Assembly (NCBI RefSeq): GCF_017115095.1
Contig: NZ_JABXKI010000255.1
Span: 1-62,144 of the forward strand
Direction of reading: 5' to 3'
DNA from: Nostoc sp. NMS4
GTDB lineage: Bacteria > Cyanobacteriota > Cyanobacteriia > Cyanobacteriales > Nostocaceae
Length of the DNA stretch: 62,144 bases
Part shown: positions 53,808 through 62,144 of the stretch, piece after piece
How positions within the stretch are numbered: position 1 is the first letter of the stretch
Layout of the letters: each line of letters begins with the position of its first letter
Made by a program: the position numbers and the translations under genes
Notes under the pieces: model-generated
Told to the model about the DNA's origin: nothing
Database searches by the model: none
What the model saw: the letters and a program-made list of their open reading frames with translations, nothing else

Positions 53808-54053
53808 CTAAAGCTGAAAATATCGCCGAAAGCGTGGATCGATATTATCTGTTTTCTGCTGGTTGCAGGTAAAGCAGAGAGTTTGAAGATTGCTAATATC
53901 GTTTTGACCACCACGAGCGAGGGGAATGATATGGTCAATGCTGAGGTTAGTTTCTACAGTAGTTTTACCACAGCTTCGGCATTGGTATTGGTCGCGTTGA
54001 AAAACATATTTTTTGACTTCCGGTGGGATACGAATGCGGGGAGTTTTACTCAT
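53808..54053 (-). CDS. HNH endonuclease-domain protein
   Basis: 81 aa. A zinc-type pair CRSCG near residue 24-28 and CFTCNQQKTD near 63-72, with the HNH core SIDHIIPLARGGQNDISNLQTLC between them, makes this a compact HNH nuclease. The metal-binding His is in DHIIP and the Asn in DISNLQ. It is a stand-alone domain, typical of small nucleases of bacteria and phages, and no restriction partner is adjacent. Function in the cell is not determinable. Confidence 0.88.
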   Translation of the reverse strand: MSKTPRIRIPPEVKKYVFQRDQYQCRSCGKTTVETNLSIDHIIPLARGGQNDISNLQTLCFTCNQQKTDNIDPRFRRYFQL

Positions 54054-54262
54054 TTATTTGCTAGTTACCGAATAGAATTCAGGAGTCAGGAGTCAGAATT
54101 CAGAATGAATTTTGACCGAAAAAGCGGATAGCCCAGCGTTAGCGAGTCAGACGTTCTTACGTCGCTAACGCAATGCTTACGAGCGTCTTGATTCTGACTC
54201 CTGTTAGCGATAGCGGGGCGTTTAGCCCATTCTGATTTCTGAATTCTGACTTCTGAATTCTT
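54054..54262. repeat. Dispersed repeat cluster invading the end of the oxidoreductase gene
   Basis: GAATTCAGGAGTCAGGAGTC units (54073-54108) and reverse-complement units (54187-54262) enclose an ATTGCGTTAGCG-type segment and a 25-bp element at 54204-54228. The right flank is ATTCTG (54229-54234), the left flank CTCCTG, so here the direct repeat is not clear. The last 40 bp codes the C-terminus of the minus-strand gene. Confidence 0.75.
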
Positions 54263-55358
54263 CTTCAATAAGAAACTCTTCCAAATTGGGTACGTCTACC
54301 CAACTTGCTTTTTGATGCGATTCATGAGATAAATCTATCAACAACTGAGAATAAATTCCTTCTCGCAGCGATGGTATAATTTCCTGATTGCGGTCAATTC
54401 CTTGCACCCATTTATCTACTACGCGGATAAATGCCGAAATGCGCCCATCTGCATGATTTTTGGGGAAAATTAACCGATTCGGTATTTCTATTTCTGTTAG
54501 AGGTTTACCTGGCTGGGAACCCCAAACCCGAAAACCATGTATATAATCTTTTTGATTTTCACTACCCACAATTAATGTACCGCGATCGCCATATACTTCT
54601 ACCCAATGGGTTCTTGCTGCATGAACCACCGCACTGATAGAAAGTTGGCAAGGTGTCCCATTAGCTAATTCCAGCGTTAATATACAGTTGTCATCTGTAT
54701 TCACTGGCTTAGATTCCCCACTAATAGGGTCAACTCGTACAGGAATGGCAGTAGTTAAATGGGCGTTTAATCTACGCACCGGCCCAAATAACCAGTGAAT
54801 ATAATCGAAGGCGTGGGAACCCAAAGATCCCAATGCACCGCCTCCTTTATCCTTGTCAGAATACCAATTCCAAGGGCGTGAAGTATCAGCACGAGAAGAA
54901 CCTAACCAATCAATTTTAATTAGACGTAATTTCCCCACATAATCTTCTGACAATAATTCCGCAAATAACTGCCATGCTGGTACAAAACGAAATTCAAAAT
55001 CTACAGTTGCAATGACGCTTTTTGCTTTAGCTAAGTGATAAAGTTCTTTAGCCTCAACTGCATTTAAAGTTGTCGGTTTTTCTAATAATAAATGTTTCCC
55101 AGCTTGCAATACAGTTTTTGCCATTTCATAGTGCAAAAAAGGCGGTGTAGAGATGCTGACTGCTTGCACTTCTGGTAATGCCACAATATCTGTAAGCGAG
55201 TCTGAGGCGTGGGGGATATTATGGGATTGTGCTATGGCTTTGGCTTTATTTATATCGTGGTGATAAACAGCAACTACCTCAGTGCGAGGATGTGCTTGGA
55301 ATCCGGGTATATGGACTTTTTGACCAAATCCAGTACCTGCGATCGCAATTCCAATCAT
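54222..55358 (-). CDS. Gfo/Idh/MocA-family NAD(P)-dependent oxidoreductase
   Basis: 378 aa from the ATG at 55358; an in-frame ATG 27 bases earlier is possible. A Rossmann fold opens with IGIAIAGTGFGQKVHIPGF, then VSISTPPFLHYEMAKTVLQAGKHLLLEKPTT, with the EKP signature of the family, and GALGSLGSHAFDYIHWLFG for the second domain. Substrate is a sugar or cyclitol, not determinable. The last ~16 residues (EEEFRSQNSEIRMG) come from the GAATTC-type repeat and are not conserved, so the natural stop was lost or replaced. Confidence 0.87.
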   Translation of the reverse strand: MIGIAIAGTGFGQKVHIPGFQAHPRTEVVAVYHHDINKAKAIAQSHNIPHASDSLTDIVALPEVQAVSISTPPFLHYEMAKTVLQAGKHLLLEKPTTLNAVEAKELYHLAKAKSVIATVDFEFRFVPAWQLFAELLSEDYVGKLRLIKIDWLGSSRADTSRPWNWYSDKDKGGGALGSLGSHAFDYIHWLFGPVRRLNAHLTTAIPVRVDPISGESKPVNTDDNCILTLELANGTPCQLSISAVVHAARTHWVEVYGDRGTLIVGSENQKDYIHGFRVWGSQPGKPLTEIEIPNRLIFPKNHADGRISAFIRVVDKWVQGIDRNQEIIPSLREGIYSQLLIDLSHESHQKASWVDVPNLEEFLIEEEFRSQNSEIRMG

Positions 55359-55446
55359 ATACTTTTTATCCCCATAGTTATACAACTTATTATTTACTCA
55401 GCTTCATTTTAACAATCATATAAGTGAATACCCTAAAAAATTTGGT

Positions 55447-57198
55447 ATGTTACTCATGCTCAGACGCTTACGCAACCGAAAATTTTCCTTAGTAGCTATG
55501 CTTGTGCTTGTTATATGCTTTACTCTGGTAGGTGTGCGTTCATTTGGGCAAATAATTATGACATCAGTACCCCAACTGCTCACCGACCCGTTTTTGCAAT
55601 TGCCAACTGAAACTTCAGTACGAGTAGTTTGGTTTACTGAATTTGCTGGTGTTAATCATACAGTAACCTACGGCGAAAACCTCAAACAAACTGCTAAGGT
55701 AAGTACTATTAAACTCAGTCGCACCCGTGAAGACCAACAGTCAAGAGTTGCAAACCAAACCGAAGACGGACAAATTTATCAAAAACCCGTCCAGCGAGAT
55801 ATTTGGCGGCATGAGGCCGAGGTAACTGGGTTAACTCCTGGTGTGCGGGTAAACTATCGTGTCACGAGTGTCCAAGCAGAGGGTAAGAGTGTTGACAGTG
55901 ATATTTTTAGCCTTGCAGCTACTCCAAAATCAGATACACCACTGAAAATTCTACTTACCTCAGATCATCAATTAAAGCCGATGACAGCAGCAAATCTGCA
56001 AAAGGTGGTAGAAACAGTGGGACGGGTTGATGGCGTGTGGTTTGCTGGTGATTTAGTCAATGTTAGCGATCGCGCCTCCGAATGGTTTGATGATCATAAT
56101 GGTGGTGCGTTGTTTCCCGGTTTACAAGGTCGTGCTAAATATGAAATGACGCACAACGGTATTAAAACAACCTACACTGGTGGACAAATAATTCAACACG
56201 CACCTATGTTTACTTGCATTGGCAATCATGAGGTGATGGGGCGATTTGGCAGAACGGGAAGTTTAAATGATGAATTTGATGATACAATTCCCCGTGTAGT
56301 TGCTCAAAAAATCTACCGAGATCAATCTTTAATCGATAATTCTTTTAATACTAATACTTATGAAGAGATTTTCTCTTTACCAAAAAGTAAAGAGGGTGGA
56401 AAAAGGTATTATGCAGTTAGTTTTGGTGATGTGCGTTTGGTCGTACTCTACGCTACCAATATGTGGCGGACTCCCAGTTTAAATGGAAAGCATAAGGGTA
56501 GATATCTAGAAGCCGAAAAGGATTTAAATAATCCTGAAAATTGGGGTTATGGACAGGTGATTTATGAGCCAATTGCTAAAGGTAGCAAGCAGTACAATTG
56601 GCTAGAGGCGGAACTCAACAGTTCTGAATTTCAACAAGCAAAATACAAGGTTGTAATGTTTCATCATCCGCCCCATACTCTGGGTGATAACATAGTTCCT
56701 GCTTATACAGAACCAGTACAGATAATTGAACGCGATCGCAGTAATATTAAAGCAGTGCGTTACGAGTACCCCAAAGATGCAGATTATATTATCCGCGATG
56801 TTGTCCCTTTATTAGAAGCAGCTAATGTGCAATTGGTATTTTATGGGCATTCCCATTTGTGGAACCGCTTTGTTAGTTCCAGTGGAATGCACTTTCTAGA
56901 AACATCGAATGTGGGTAATACTTACGGTGCTGCTTGGGGTGATAGAAAGCGAGAAGTACCAATTGGATATCAAGAGGATTATGTTAAGCTTGGTGATCCT
57001 AATGGGTTAGAGCCGATAGTGCCAACAATTGCCCCAATGCTTGGTGAAGATGGAAAGCCGATGCCTTATATTACAAGTAATGATATTACGGTTTTCAGCA
57101 TCTTTGATACGGACACTGGTACAATAAGTAGTTATCGCTTTGATACTCGCAAGCCTGATTCGGAAGTATTGAAGTTTGACGAATTCAAGTTGAAATAG
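55447..57198 (+). CDS. Exported metallophosphoesterase (purple-acid-phosphatase-like)
   Basis: 583 aa. A signal-anchor at the N-terminus (FSLVAMLVLVICFTLVGVRSFG), an Fn3-like domain (about 40-160), and a calcineurin-type phosphoesterase: LLTSDHQL, FAGDLVN, IGNHEV, MFHHPPH and YGHSHLW give the conserved di-metal ligands in order. Purple-acid-phosphatase-like enzymes release phosphate from organic esters outside the cytoplasmic membrane. No PHO-box-like regulatory site was recognised. It stands alone, in the direction away from the sulfonate block. Confidence 0.88.
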   Translation: MLLMLRRLRNRKFSLVAMLVLVICFTLVGVRSFGQIIMTSVPQLLTDPFLQLPTETSVRVVWFTEFAGVNHTVTYGENLKQTAKVSTIKLSRTREDQQSRVANQTEDGQIYQKPVQRDIWRHEAEVTGLTPGVRVNYRVTSVQAEGKSVDSDIFSLAATPKSDTPLKILLTSDHQLKPMTAANLQKVVETVGRVDGVWFAGDLVNVSDRASEWFDDHNGGALFPGLQGRAKYEMTHNGIKTTYTGGQIIQHAPMFTCIGNHEVMGRFGRTGSLNDEFDDTIPRVVAQKIYRDQSLIDNSFNTNTYEEIFSLPKSKEGGKRYYAVSFGDVRLVVLYATNMWRTPSLNGKHKGRYLEAEKDLNNPENWGYGQVIYEPIAKGSKQYNWLEAELNSSEFQQAKYKVVMFHHPPHTLGDNIVPAYTEPVQIIERDRSNIKAVRYEYPKDADYIIRDVVPLLEAANVQLVFYGHSHLWNRFVSSSGMHFLETSNVGNTYGAAWGDRKREVPIGYQEDYVKLGDPNGLEPIVPTIAPMLGEDGKPMPYITSNDITVFSIFDTDTGTISSYRFDTRKPDSEVLKFDEFKLK

Positions 57199-57314
57199 TA
57201 GACCCACACATACAGCAAAATTCAGAGGATGTTTGAAAAGTCCTGTTGTTGGTAGCAAAAAGTTTTAGATCCCCCTAAATCCCCCTTAAAATTTACCAAA
57301 GAAAAGCAACTTGT

Positions 57315-58599
57315 TTAGCGATCAATCCAACGGCTCACTGCTGGCAATTGTGCAGAGAACCATAGCGCACCTAAGATATTTAGACTGCCACAGACAATCA
57401 AGGCATTAGTCGCACCAAAATTCTGTTCCGGCTAACAGATTCCCAAAGGGCATCATACCCACCATTGCTAGGGCATAAAAACTCATCACCCGTCCGCGCT
57501 TATCCTCGGCAACTAGGGTTTGGATAATCATATTACTACTGGTAATCAGGAGGATGGAAAAGCAGCCTGTAAACACGAGTATGATTATAGATAATCCAAC
57601 TTGACGCGATAGTGAGAAGGAAATCAAACTTATCCCAATCAAGACTTCAGCGACTACAATCAATCGCTCTAAGCCCGCAATCCCTCGCCTAACACTCAGA
57701 TACAAACAAGCAAACAACGAGCCAATAGGCGCTGAGGTGCTGAGGTGAGCCATCGTAGTTGCATCCCCATTTAAAATCTTAGCCGCGAAGATGGGCATGA
57801 GCGCGACATGAGACATCCCGACTAAACCTTGTAATGCCAGTATTAATAAAATTGCTCTAATCGGCTGGAATTTGGAGACATATTCAAAACCCTCCCGCAA
57901 TTTCTGCAAAGTATCGCTAAGGCTCGTAAGAGCTTGCATGGATCTGACTTTCAGCCGCATCGCTAGCAGGGTAAAGATGGCAGGAATATAGCTGAGGGTA
58001 TCGTAAAGAAAACAATATTTTACCCCTAGTGTAGCAATCAAAATCCCGCCCATAGCCGGCCCCAATACCGAAGAGGAACTTAACATTACTGAATTCAAGG
58101 CGATGCCTTCGGCGGGCTACGCCAACGCATTGCCCCAATCAGCGCGATCGTCTACGGTTTCGGTGACGATTGTATGACGCACGGGCATATCTAATCCCTT
58201 CAGCAAACGATTGAGAACACTCAGTACCAATAGGATGGGAAACGTAATCCAATTTGTAAAGGTAAGAATCGTTAATGCCAGGGAAACGCTAATTCCCAAT
58301 ATCTGCACTAGCATTAACAAATCTCGACGACTCCAGCGATCGGACAATACGCCCGAAAACGGAATCACTAATAACGTCGGTAAAAATTGTACAAACCCTG
58401 CAATTCCCAACAACCAAGCCGATTGAGTCAATTCGTATACCAGCCAAGGAATAGTTAACTGCTGGGTCATAAATGTCCCAGACATTGATAGTAACTGTCC
58501 CCCAAAAAACAGCCGAAAGTTACGCCAGCGAAAGGCAGGTAAATGCTGGTAAATGATATTACTTACGCGATCGCCTAGTTGTCCGTTCCAAATTTTCAT
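57315..58599 (-). pseudogene. MFS exporter, disrupted by an in-frame stop and a frameshift
   Basis: The product would be a 12-helix major facilitator (EntS-like type; GVLSDRWSRRDLLMLVQ is the conserved cytoplasmic motif). Frame 1 runs from 58599 and ends at a TAG (58117-58119) after RADWGNALA. Seven codons of the 21-bp insert at 58105-58125 lie across the site, then the frame continues as ALNSVMLSSSSVLGPAMGG and so on to 57406. A second break near 57425-57440 shifts the frame, and the natural C-terminus ALIVCGSLNILGALWFSAQL is found in another frame up to a TAA at 57315-57317. A full-length transporter cannot be made. Confidence 0.87.
58105..58125. mobile_element. 21-bp GC-rich insertion inside a HIP1 octamer
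   Basis: Removing 58105-58125 joins GGCGAT to CGCATTG and restores GCGATCGC, the HIP1 octamer, and in the protein joins GNA to IALNSVM as in intact MFS genes. The insert contains GGCGGGCTACGCC, an inverted-repeat motif related to dispersed elements elsewhere in the window, and supplies the TAG stop. It looks like a fragment of the short GGCGTAGCC-type repeat family. Confidence 0.75.
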
Positions 58600-58735
58600 C
58601 AGGAAAGTTCTATTATGTTTTACTAAGTATTAGATAGCCTAATACTTAGCTTACCTAATAATTATAGGATAATTGCGTAGTTTACCGCCGAAGGGCATCG
58701 CATCTGTTTTTGTAGCAAGCTTGCTGATTCAAAGG

Positions 58736-59809
58736 TTAAGCCTTATTCCTAACGGCATCCGGTGTAATCGTTGCATACTGCTGGGCAGTTAAGGTTGCTC
58801 CTTTAACATCAACTTGTTTTGGCACAACTTTCAGTTCATATAGAAGATCCGCAACCTTTTGTTGAGCGCTAATTACTTCCTCAGTAATTGGTCGCATGTC
58901 ATATTTTCTTCTCGTCAACGCCAACTCCATAGTATCGGCATCAGTCTTGACCTTGGGTGCGAGGATTTCGGCAGCAGCCCGCCTGTTTTTGTTTGCCCAC
59001 TGACCAACTTCGTAGTACTCTGACAAAATTGTTTTCAAGAGTTCAGCATTATTAATTGCAAAATCTCGTGAGGCTAGGTAATAACCTCCTGGTGTCTTAA
59101 TTCCTTGCGCGTCTCGTAAGACTCGAATAATACCTTCCCGTTGCAGCTTGATCAGACTAGGATCACCTTCTACAAAGGCATCAACTGTTTTGTTCAAAAA
59201 CGCTGCTCTTCCATCTGCAATGGTTAGATTCACTGATTCAACATCACTGATTTTCAGCCCTGCCTCTTCCAACGCTTTCACCACAAAAAAGGTCTGAGCC
59301 GTCCCTCTAGAATAAGCAACTTTTTTACCTTTAAGACCTGCCAATGTTTGGATTGGAGAATCCTTTAGCACAACAATTGCGGAACCTTCTCCAGTACCTG
59401 GCGGCGTATTAACTACATAAATCAGATTAGTACCAGCTGCCTGAGCAAAAATGGGTGGCGTTTCGCCAGCCGGACCAAGGTCAATGCTACCCACATTTAA
59501 GGCTTCCAATAATGGGGGACCAGACACAAATTGAGACCAAGTAACACCTATTCCTTCAGGAGTCAACCGTTTTTCGATCGCGCCTTTTTCGTGTGTTATG
59601 TCCCCAGAAACTTGGTAGCCAAGTCGAACCAGCTTGGTACTGCCTTTATTGTTACTAGTGGCATTAGTACTCAAGGTTGCGCTGCTGTTATTGCCTGTGC
59701 CGTTGTTTGTTCCACAACTGACTAAAGCAGTAAAAGACATTAATCCATAAAAAGTGTAAAGTAAATCACGCCTGGATATTGAGTGCTTTCCAATTTGTAG
59801 TTTGACCAT
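58736..59809 (-). CDS. Sulfonate/taurine ABC transporter substrate-binding lipoprotein (SsuA-like)
   Basis: 357 aa. The N-terminus SRRDLLYTFYGLMSFTALVSC combines a Tat-like SRR motif with a lipobox (Cys32), so it is exported and lipid-anchored. The mature part has the SsuA/TauA family signatures LVRLGYQVSGDITHEKGAIEKRL, LEALNVGSIDLGPAGETPPIFAQAAG and KGKKVAYSRGTAQTFFVVKALEEAGL. It would bind sulfonates and feed them to an ABC importer, but no permease or ATPase gene is in this window. It is downstream of the dioxygenases on the same strand. Confidence 0.87.
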   Translation of the reverse strand: MVKLQIGKHSISRRDLLYTFYGLMSFTALVSCGTNNGTGNNSSATLSTNATSNNKGSTKLVRLGYQVSGDITHEKGAIEKRLTPEGIGVTWSQFVSGPPLLEALNVGSIDLGPAGETPPIFAQAAGTNLIYVVNTPPGTGEGSAIVVLKDSPIQTLAGLKGKKVAYSRGTAQTFFVVKALEEAGLKISDVESVNLTIADGRAAFLNKTVDAFVEGDPSLIKLQREGIIRVLRDAQGIKTPGGYYLASRDFAINNAELLKTILSEYYEVGQWANKNRRAAAEILAPKVKTDADTMELALTRRKYDMRPITEEVISAQQKVADLLYELKVVPKQVDVKGATLTAQQYATITPDAVRNKA

Positions 59810-59873
59810 AGCTTTCTATCTCATCTTGACGCTGATACTGTGGTAGCAAAATCTCTGCAAGCTGACCGAATCC

Positions 59874-59917
59874 ATTAGAGGGCTTTATCCTGGCCAAAAA
59901 GGCTATAACCCTCTAAT
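59874..59917 (-). terminator. Hairpin between dioxygenase and substrate-binding genes
   Basis: ATTAGAGGG (59874-59882) pairs with CCCTCTAAT (59909-59917) with a further inner pair. It lies in a 208-bp gap between two same-strand genes and so may act as a partial terminator or attenuator within the sulfonate block. Confidence 0.5.
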
Positions 59918-60017
59918 CGCATCCGGTTTCGTGTCAAAACTAACTTTTCCCCCTCTGTTCTCTAAAGTGGAGAAGGAAAGGGGAGTAAAGTTTTGTATCT
60001 GAAAGAATTCACAACCT

Positions 60018-60899
60018 TTAGAAAGGACGGCTTCCTCGAATGCTAACCCGCTTCAAAAGCCGGGTTGCGTTGGAATTAAATTCGGGGCGATAGTGAGCCG
60101 TTGCCTGGTTGTCCCAATAAAGTAGGTCGCCCTTGCTCCAGTGGTGTTGATAAACAAGGTGGGGTTGCTTAATGTGTTCCCGCAAGCGCTCAATTAGCTT
60201 GGCCCCTTCCACTGGGTCGTAATCAACAATATCTACCTCGCTAGCGGCATTTAGAAAGAGAACTTTCTTGCCAGTATCTGGGTGAGTGCGAACCAAAGGA
60301 TGGGTAGCAACTCGTTCACCAGGTTCAACAGAACGACCGGCTGCATAGCTAGGCTCAGGATACTCATCCCGATACTTGCCATAGAAATTAAAATGGCGCA
60401 ACTGCAAGCCAGCAATCTGCTTCTTAGTAGCATCATCTAGTTCTTCGTAAGCCTGAATCAAATTCACCCAATAGGTATCAGGGCCATTCTCAGGCAGTTC
60501 TATCCCATATAAGAATGAACCGCTAGATGGTGTAGGCAACCAGTCATGATCGATATGGGGTAAAAGTTTACGATAGTTGGGTGCAATATTGACGGAACTT
60601 TCTTCAGAGGCAGCATTTGCAAGAGTTAGGACAAGGGGCGGCAGATACGGCTCGGTTTCTCCTTTGCGGATATAGGCAGGTTGTTGGAGAATGTCGCCAA
60701 AGTAATTCGCAAACGCTAATAATTGGTCGTCAGTCAATTGTTGATTTTTGAAGACGAGGATGTGGCGATCGCGCCATGCCTGCTTGAGTTGTAGAATTAC
60801 TTCTGGTTGTGCTGCCAGACTGGCATCAACACCAGTAACAATTGCTCCTAAAGCTGCTTCAGTAGGCGTAATCTCAATTCGTGTTGCAGTAAATGTCAT
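60018..60899 (-). CDS. TauD/TfdA-family Fe(II)/2-oxoglutarate dioxygenase
   Basis: 293 aa from the ATG at 60899, with AGGAGA seven bases upstream. The metal triad is LPHIDHDW (HXD) and the distal His in DNQATAHYRPEF, with the 2-oxoglutarate-binding Arg in RLLKRVSIRG. TauD-type enzymes hydroxylate the carbon next to a sulfonate and release sulfite. The substrate could be taurine, an alkanesulfonate or a sulfate ester. It is 27 bp after a second, related dioxygenase gene, and both are likely cotranscribed with the SsuA-like gene. Confidence 0.9.
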   Translation of the reverse strand: MTFTATRIEITPTEAALGAIVTGVDASLAAQPEVILQLKQAWRDRHILVFKNQQLTDDQLLAFANYFGDILQQPAYIRKGETEPYLPPLVLTLANAASEESSVNIAPNYRKLLPHIDHDWLPTPSSGSFLYGIELPENGPDTYWVNLIQAYEELDDATKKQIAGLQLRHFNFYGKYRDEYPEPSYAAGRSVEPGERVATHPLVRTHPDTGKKVLFLNAASEVDIVDYDPVEGAKLIERLREHIKQPHLVYQHHWSKGDLLYWDNQATAHYRPEFNSNATRLLKRVSIRGSRPF

Positions 60900-60925
60900 A
60901 AAAATTTCTCCTTGCACTTTGTAGC

Positions 60926-61888
60926 TTACGAAAGCACTGGTTGTGGTTCCTTAGACTCAGCTTTCTGCTTGAAGACAGTTGGTACTTCTGCGTTGAACAC
61001 CTCACCTTGAACCACTTGGGAGCGGAAACCATCAACTCCAACTGGAACATCACCAGTAATGGTGGTGCGATATAACAGACGCTCGATATCCAAATGATCT
61101 AAATCTTGAGGAGCTAAATGTACAGTGGCGCGGTTATCCCAGAAGGCGATATCACCATTATTCCAACGGAAACGGGTGGTGTAGGCAGGTTTGGTGATTT
61201 GGTTGAAGAACAACTCAAGTAACAGCTTGCTCTCTTGTGGTGACACGTCAACAATGTGCGAGGTGAAGCCAGGATTAACGAACAACGCACGTTCACCAGT
61301 CTCAGGATGAACCCTGACTACTGGGTGGATTGAGACTAGTGGATTAACAGCAATGCGATCGTCGAATTTGCCGTTGCGGGGCTGATACCCGCCCCCATTA
61401 AAGCGATGTTCAGCTTTCAATGTGTCTGCTAGCGCCCGTAGGGGTGCTGACAGTCCCTCATAAGCCGCAACTAGATTGCTCCATTGGGTATCACCACCGA
61501 AGTTGGGAACATTAACGGCGCGTAAAATTGACCCTGCTGGTGGGTTAATAGCTGCCGTTACGTCTGTGTGCCAAGGACCACCAGTGCGAAAACCGTACTG
61601 CTTCTCATAGAGCTTACGATCTACGGGTTTGATCTGTGGGAATCCCGGGACTGGTTCAGGCTCTCCGAGTGGATGCGCGAAAGTTACTTCACCGAAACGA
61701 GATGTAAACTCAACCTGGGCAGCATGATCGATGTTCTGACCACGAAAGAACACAACTTTCCATTTCAATAACGCTTTACGGATTTCTTGGACTTGATCGT
61801 CAGAAAGAGGGCGGGAAAGGTCTACGCTACCGATTTCGGCACCGATGAAACCAGCTACCTGTTTAACTTCTATATGTTTGTAGCCCAT
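60926..61888 (-). CDS. TauD/TfdA-family Fe(II)/2-oxoglutarate dioxygenase
   Basis: 320 aa from the ATG at 61888, supported by GGAGA six bases upstream; upstream in-frame ATGs (up to 62005) would add an unconserved leader. The triad is GGPWHTDVTA (HTD) and WDNRATVHLAPQD (His), with RLLYRTTITGD providing the 2-oxoglutarate Arg. It is only moderately similar to the neighbouring TauD-like protein, so the two probably have different substrates. It is the first gene of the minus-strand block that continues to SsuA-like 58736. Confidence 0.9.
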   Translation of the reverse strand: MGYKHIEVKQVAGFIGAEIGSVDLSRPLSDDQVQEIRKALLKWKVVFFRGQNIDHAAQVEFTSRFGEVTFAHPLGEPEPVPGFPQIKPVDRKLYEKQYGFRTGGPWHTDVTAAINPPAGSILRAVNVPNFGGDTQWSNLVAAYEGLSAPLRALADTLKAEHRFNGGGYQPRNGKFDDRIAVNPLVSIHPVVRVHPETGERALFVNPGFTSHIVDVSPQESKLLLELFFNQITKPAYTTRFRWNNGDIAFWDNRATVHLAPQDLDHLDIERLLYRTTITGDVPVGVDGFRSQVVQGEVFNAEVPTVFKQKAESKEPQPVLS

Positions 61889-62144
61889 GTAGATTCTCCA
61901 GAGTTTGATCTGTAGGGTGGTGTTCACACTCGCCTGTTTCCTTTGGAATTTTGCCAATATCTGATAGCAACATTCCTGTGCTGGGAGTAGAACTGAGAAT
62001 ATCATACATTATTCCGATAGATTTACCGTAGTATGTATTGCTATTTAACAATTTTCTGTGTTTTTGCAGCTAGGATCTTCGCAATTGAGATAAGAACTCT
62101 TGCATAAATATTTTGTGGTATGATTGGAGGTTATTTTAATTTCA
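61889..62144 (-). promoter_or_regulatory. Upstream region of the sulfonate block
   Basis: About 256 bp, the likely promoter region of the dioxygenase operon. The minus-strand sequence TATGAT (in AATGTATGATATTCTC, about 61998-62012 on the plus strand) resembles a -10 box but no good -35 is seen. No known sulfur-regulator site was recognised. The window ends here. Confidence 0.35.

Overview
The window comes from a filamentous, heterocyst-forming type cyanobacterium, most like Nostoc. The octamer GCGATCGC (HIP1) recurs throughout, genes are separated by the short heptamer-type tandem repeats typical of heterocystous genera, and many products are cyanobacterial types: a CnfU/Nfu scaffold, a CruA/CruP-type lycopene cyclase, a Nostoc-type lactate/glycolate oxidase and multi-PAS hybrid kinases. 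This assignment rests on pattern recognition, not on a search.

Layout. 1-6.5 kb: mostly minus-strand housekeeping and glycogen genes (nuclease-like lipoprotein, 2Fe-2S ferredoxin, GH13 alpha-amylase, DUF1003 protein, GH57 hydrolase, Nfu) plus tRNA-Ser. 7-16 kb: Rpn-family protein, sensor kinase, RHH protein, lepA, a GT4 glycosyltransferase and a fatty-acid-hydroxylase-like membrane protein with a structured leader. 16-22.8 kb: a plus-strand signalling cluster of a GAF histidine kinase, a multi-PAS hybrid kinase broken by one in-frame TAA, and a CheY-like regulator. 22.8-26 kb: a 39-repeat CRISPR array with a structured leader and no cas genes anywhere in the window. 26-30 kb: a sulfur block (TauE/SafE exporter, molybdenum sulfite oxidase, class V PLP enzyme). 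31-45 kb: envelope and polysaccharide genes (WcaF-type acetyltransferase, two GT2 enzymes, a Wzc-like protein, a WecB/TagA/CpsF enzyme) mixed with cobU, rnz, a SpoIID-like protein, two tRNAs and conserved unknowns. 46-57 kb: alpha-hydroxyacid oxidase, lycopene-cyclase-like protein, coiled-coil protein, an orphan emfourin-type inhibitor, HNH nuclease, Gfo/Idh/MocA oxidoreductase and a metallophosphoesterase. 57-62 kb: a decayed MFS exporter beside a minus-strand sulfonate block (SsuA-like lipoprotein and two TauD-type dioxygenases).

Genes that fit together: alpha-amylase, GH57 and GT4 suggest storage-glucan turnover. TauD plus SsuA would release sulfite from sulfonates, and sulfite oxidase plus TauE/SafE about 30 kb away could dispose of it (inference).

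Most interesting observations. (1) In the CRISPR array the two longest spacers (45 and 46 nt) each begin with the first 10-11 nt of their leader-distal neighbour, and the remainder is a normal 35-nt spacer. This is the product expected if the integrase cut about one helical turn too far into the old spacer. (2) A 21-bp repeat has landed inside a HIP1 site in the MFS gene and brought an in-frame TAG. (3) A 25-bp element occurs four times inside other repeats, three times between different or matching 6-bp direct repeats, as if it were an ultra-short mobile element. (4) Intergenic repeats have entered coding sequences, internally in two genes and at the 3' end of at least four.
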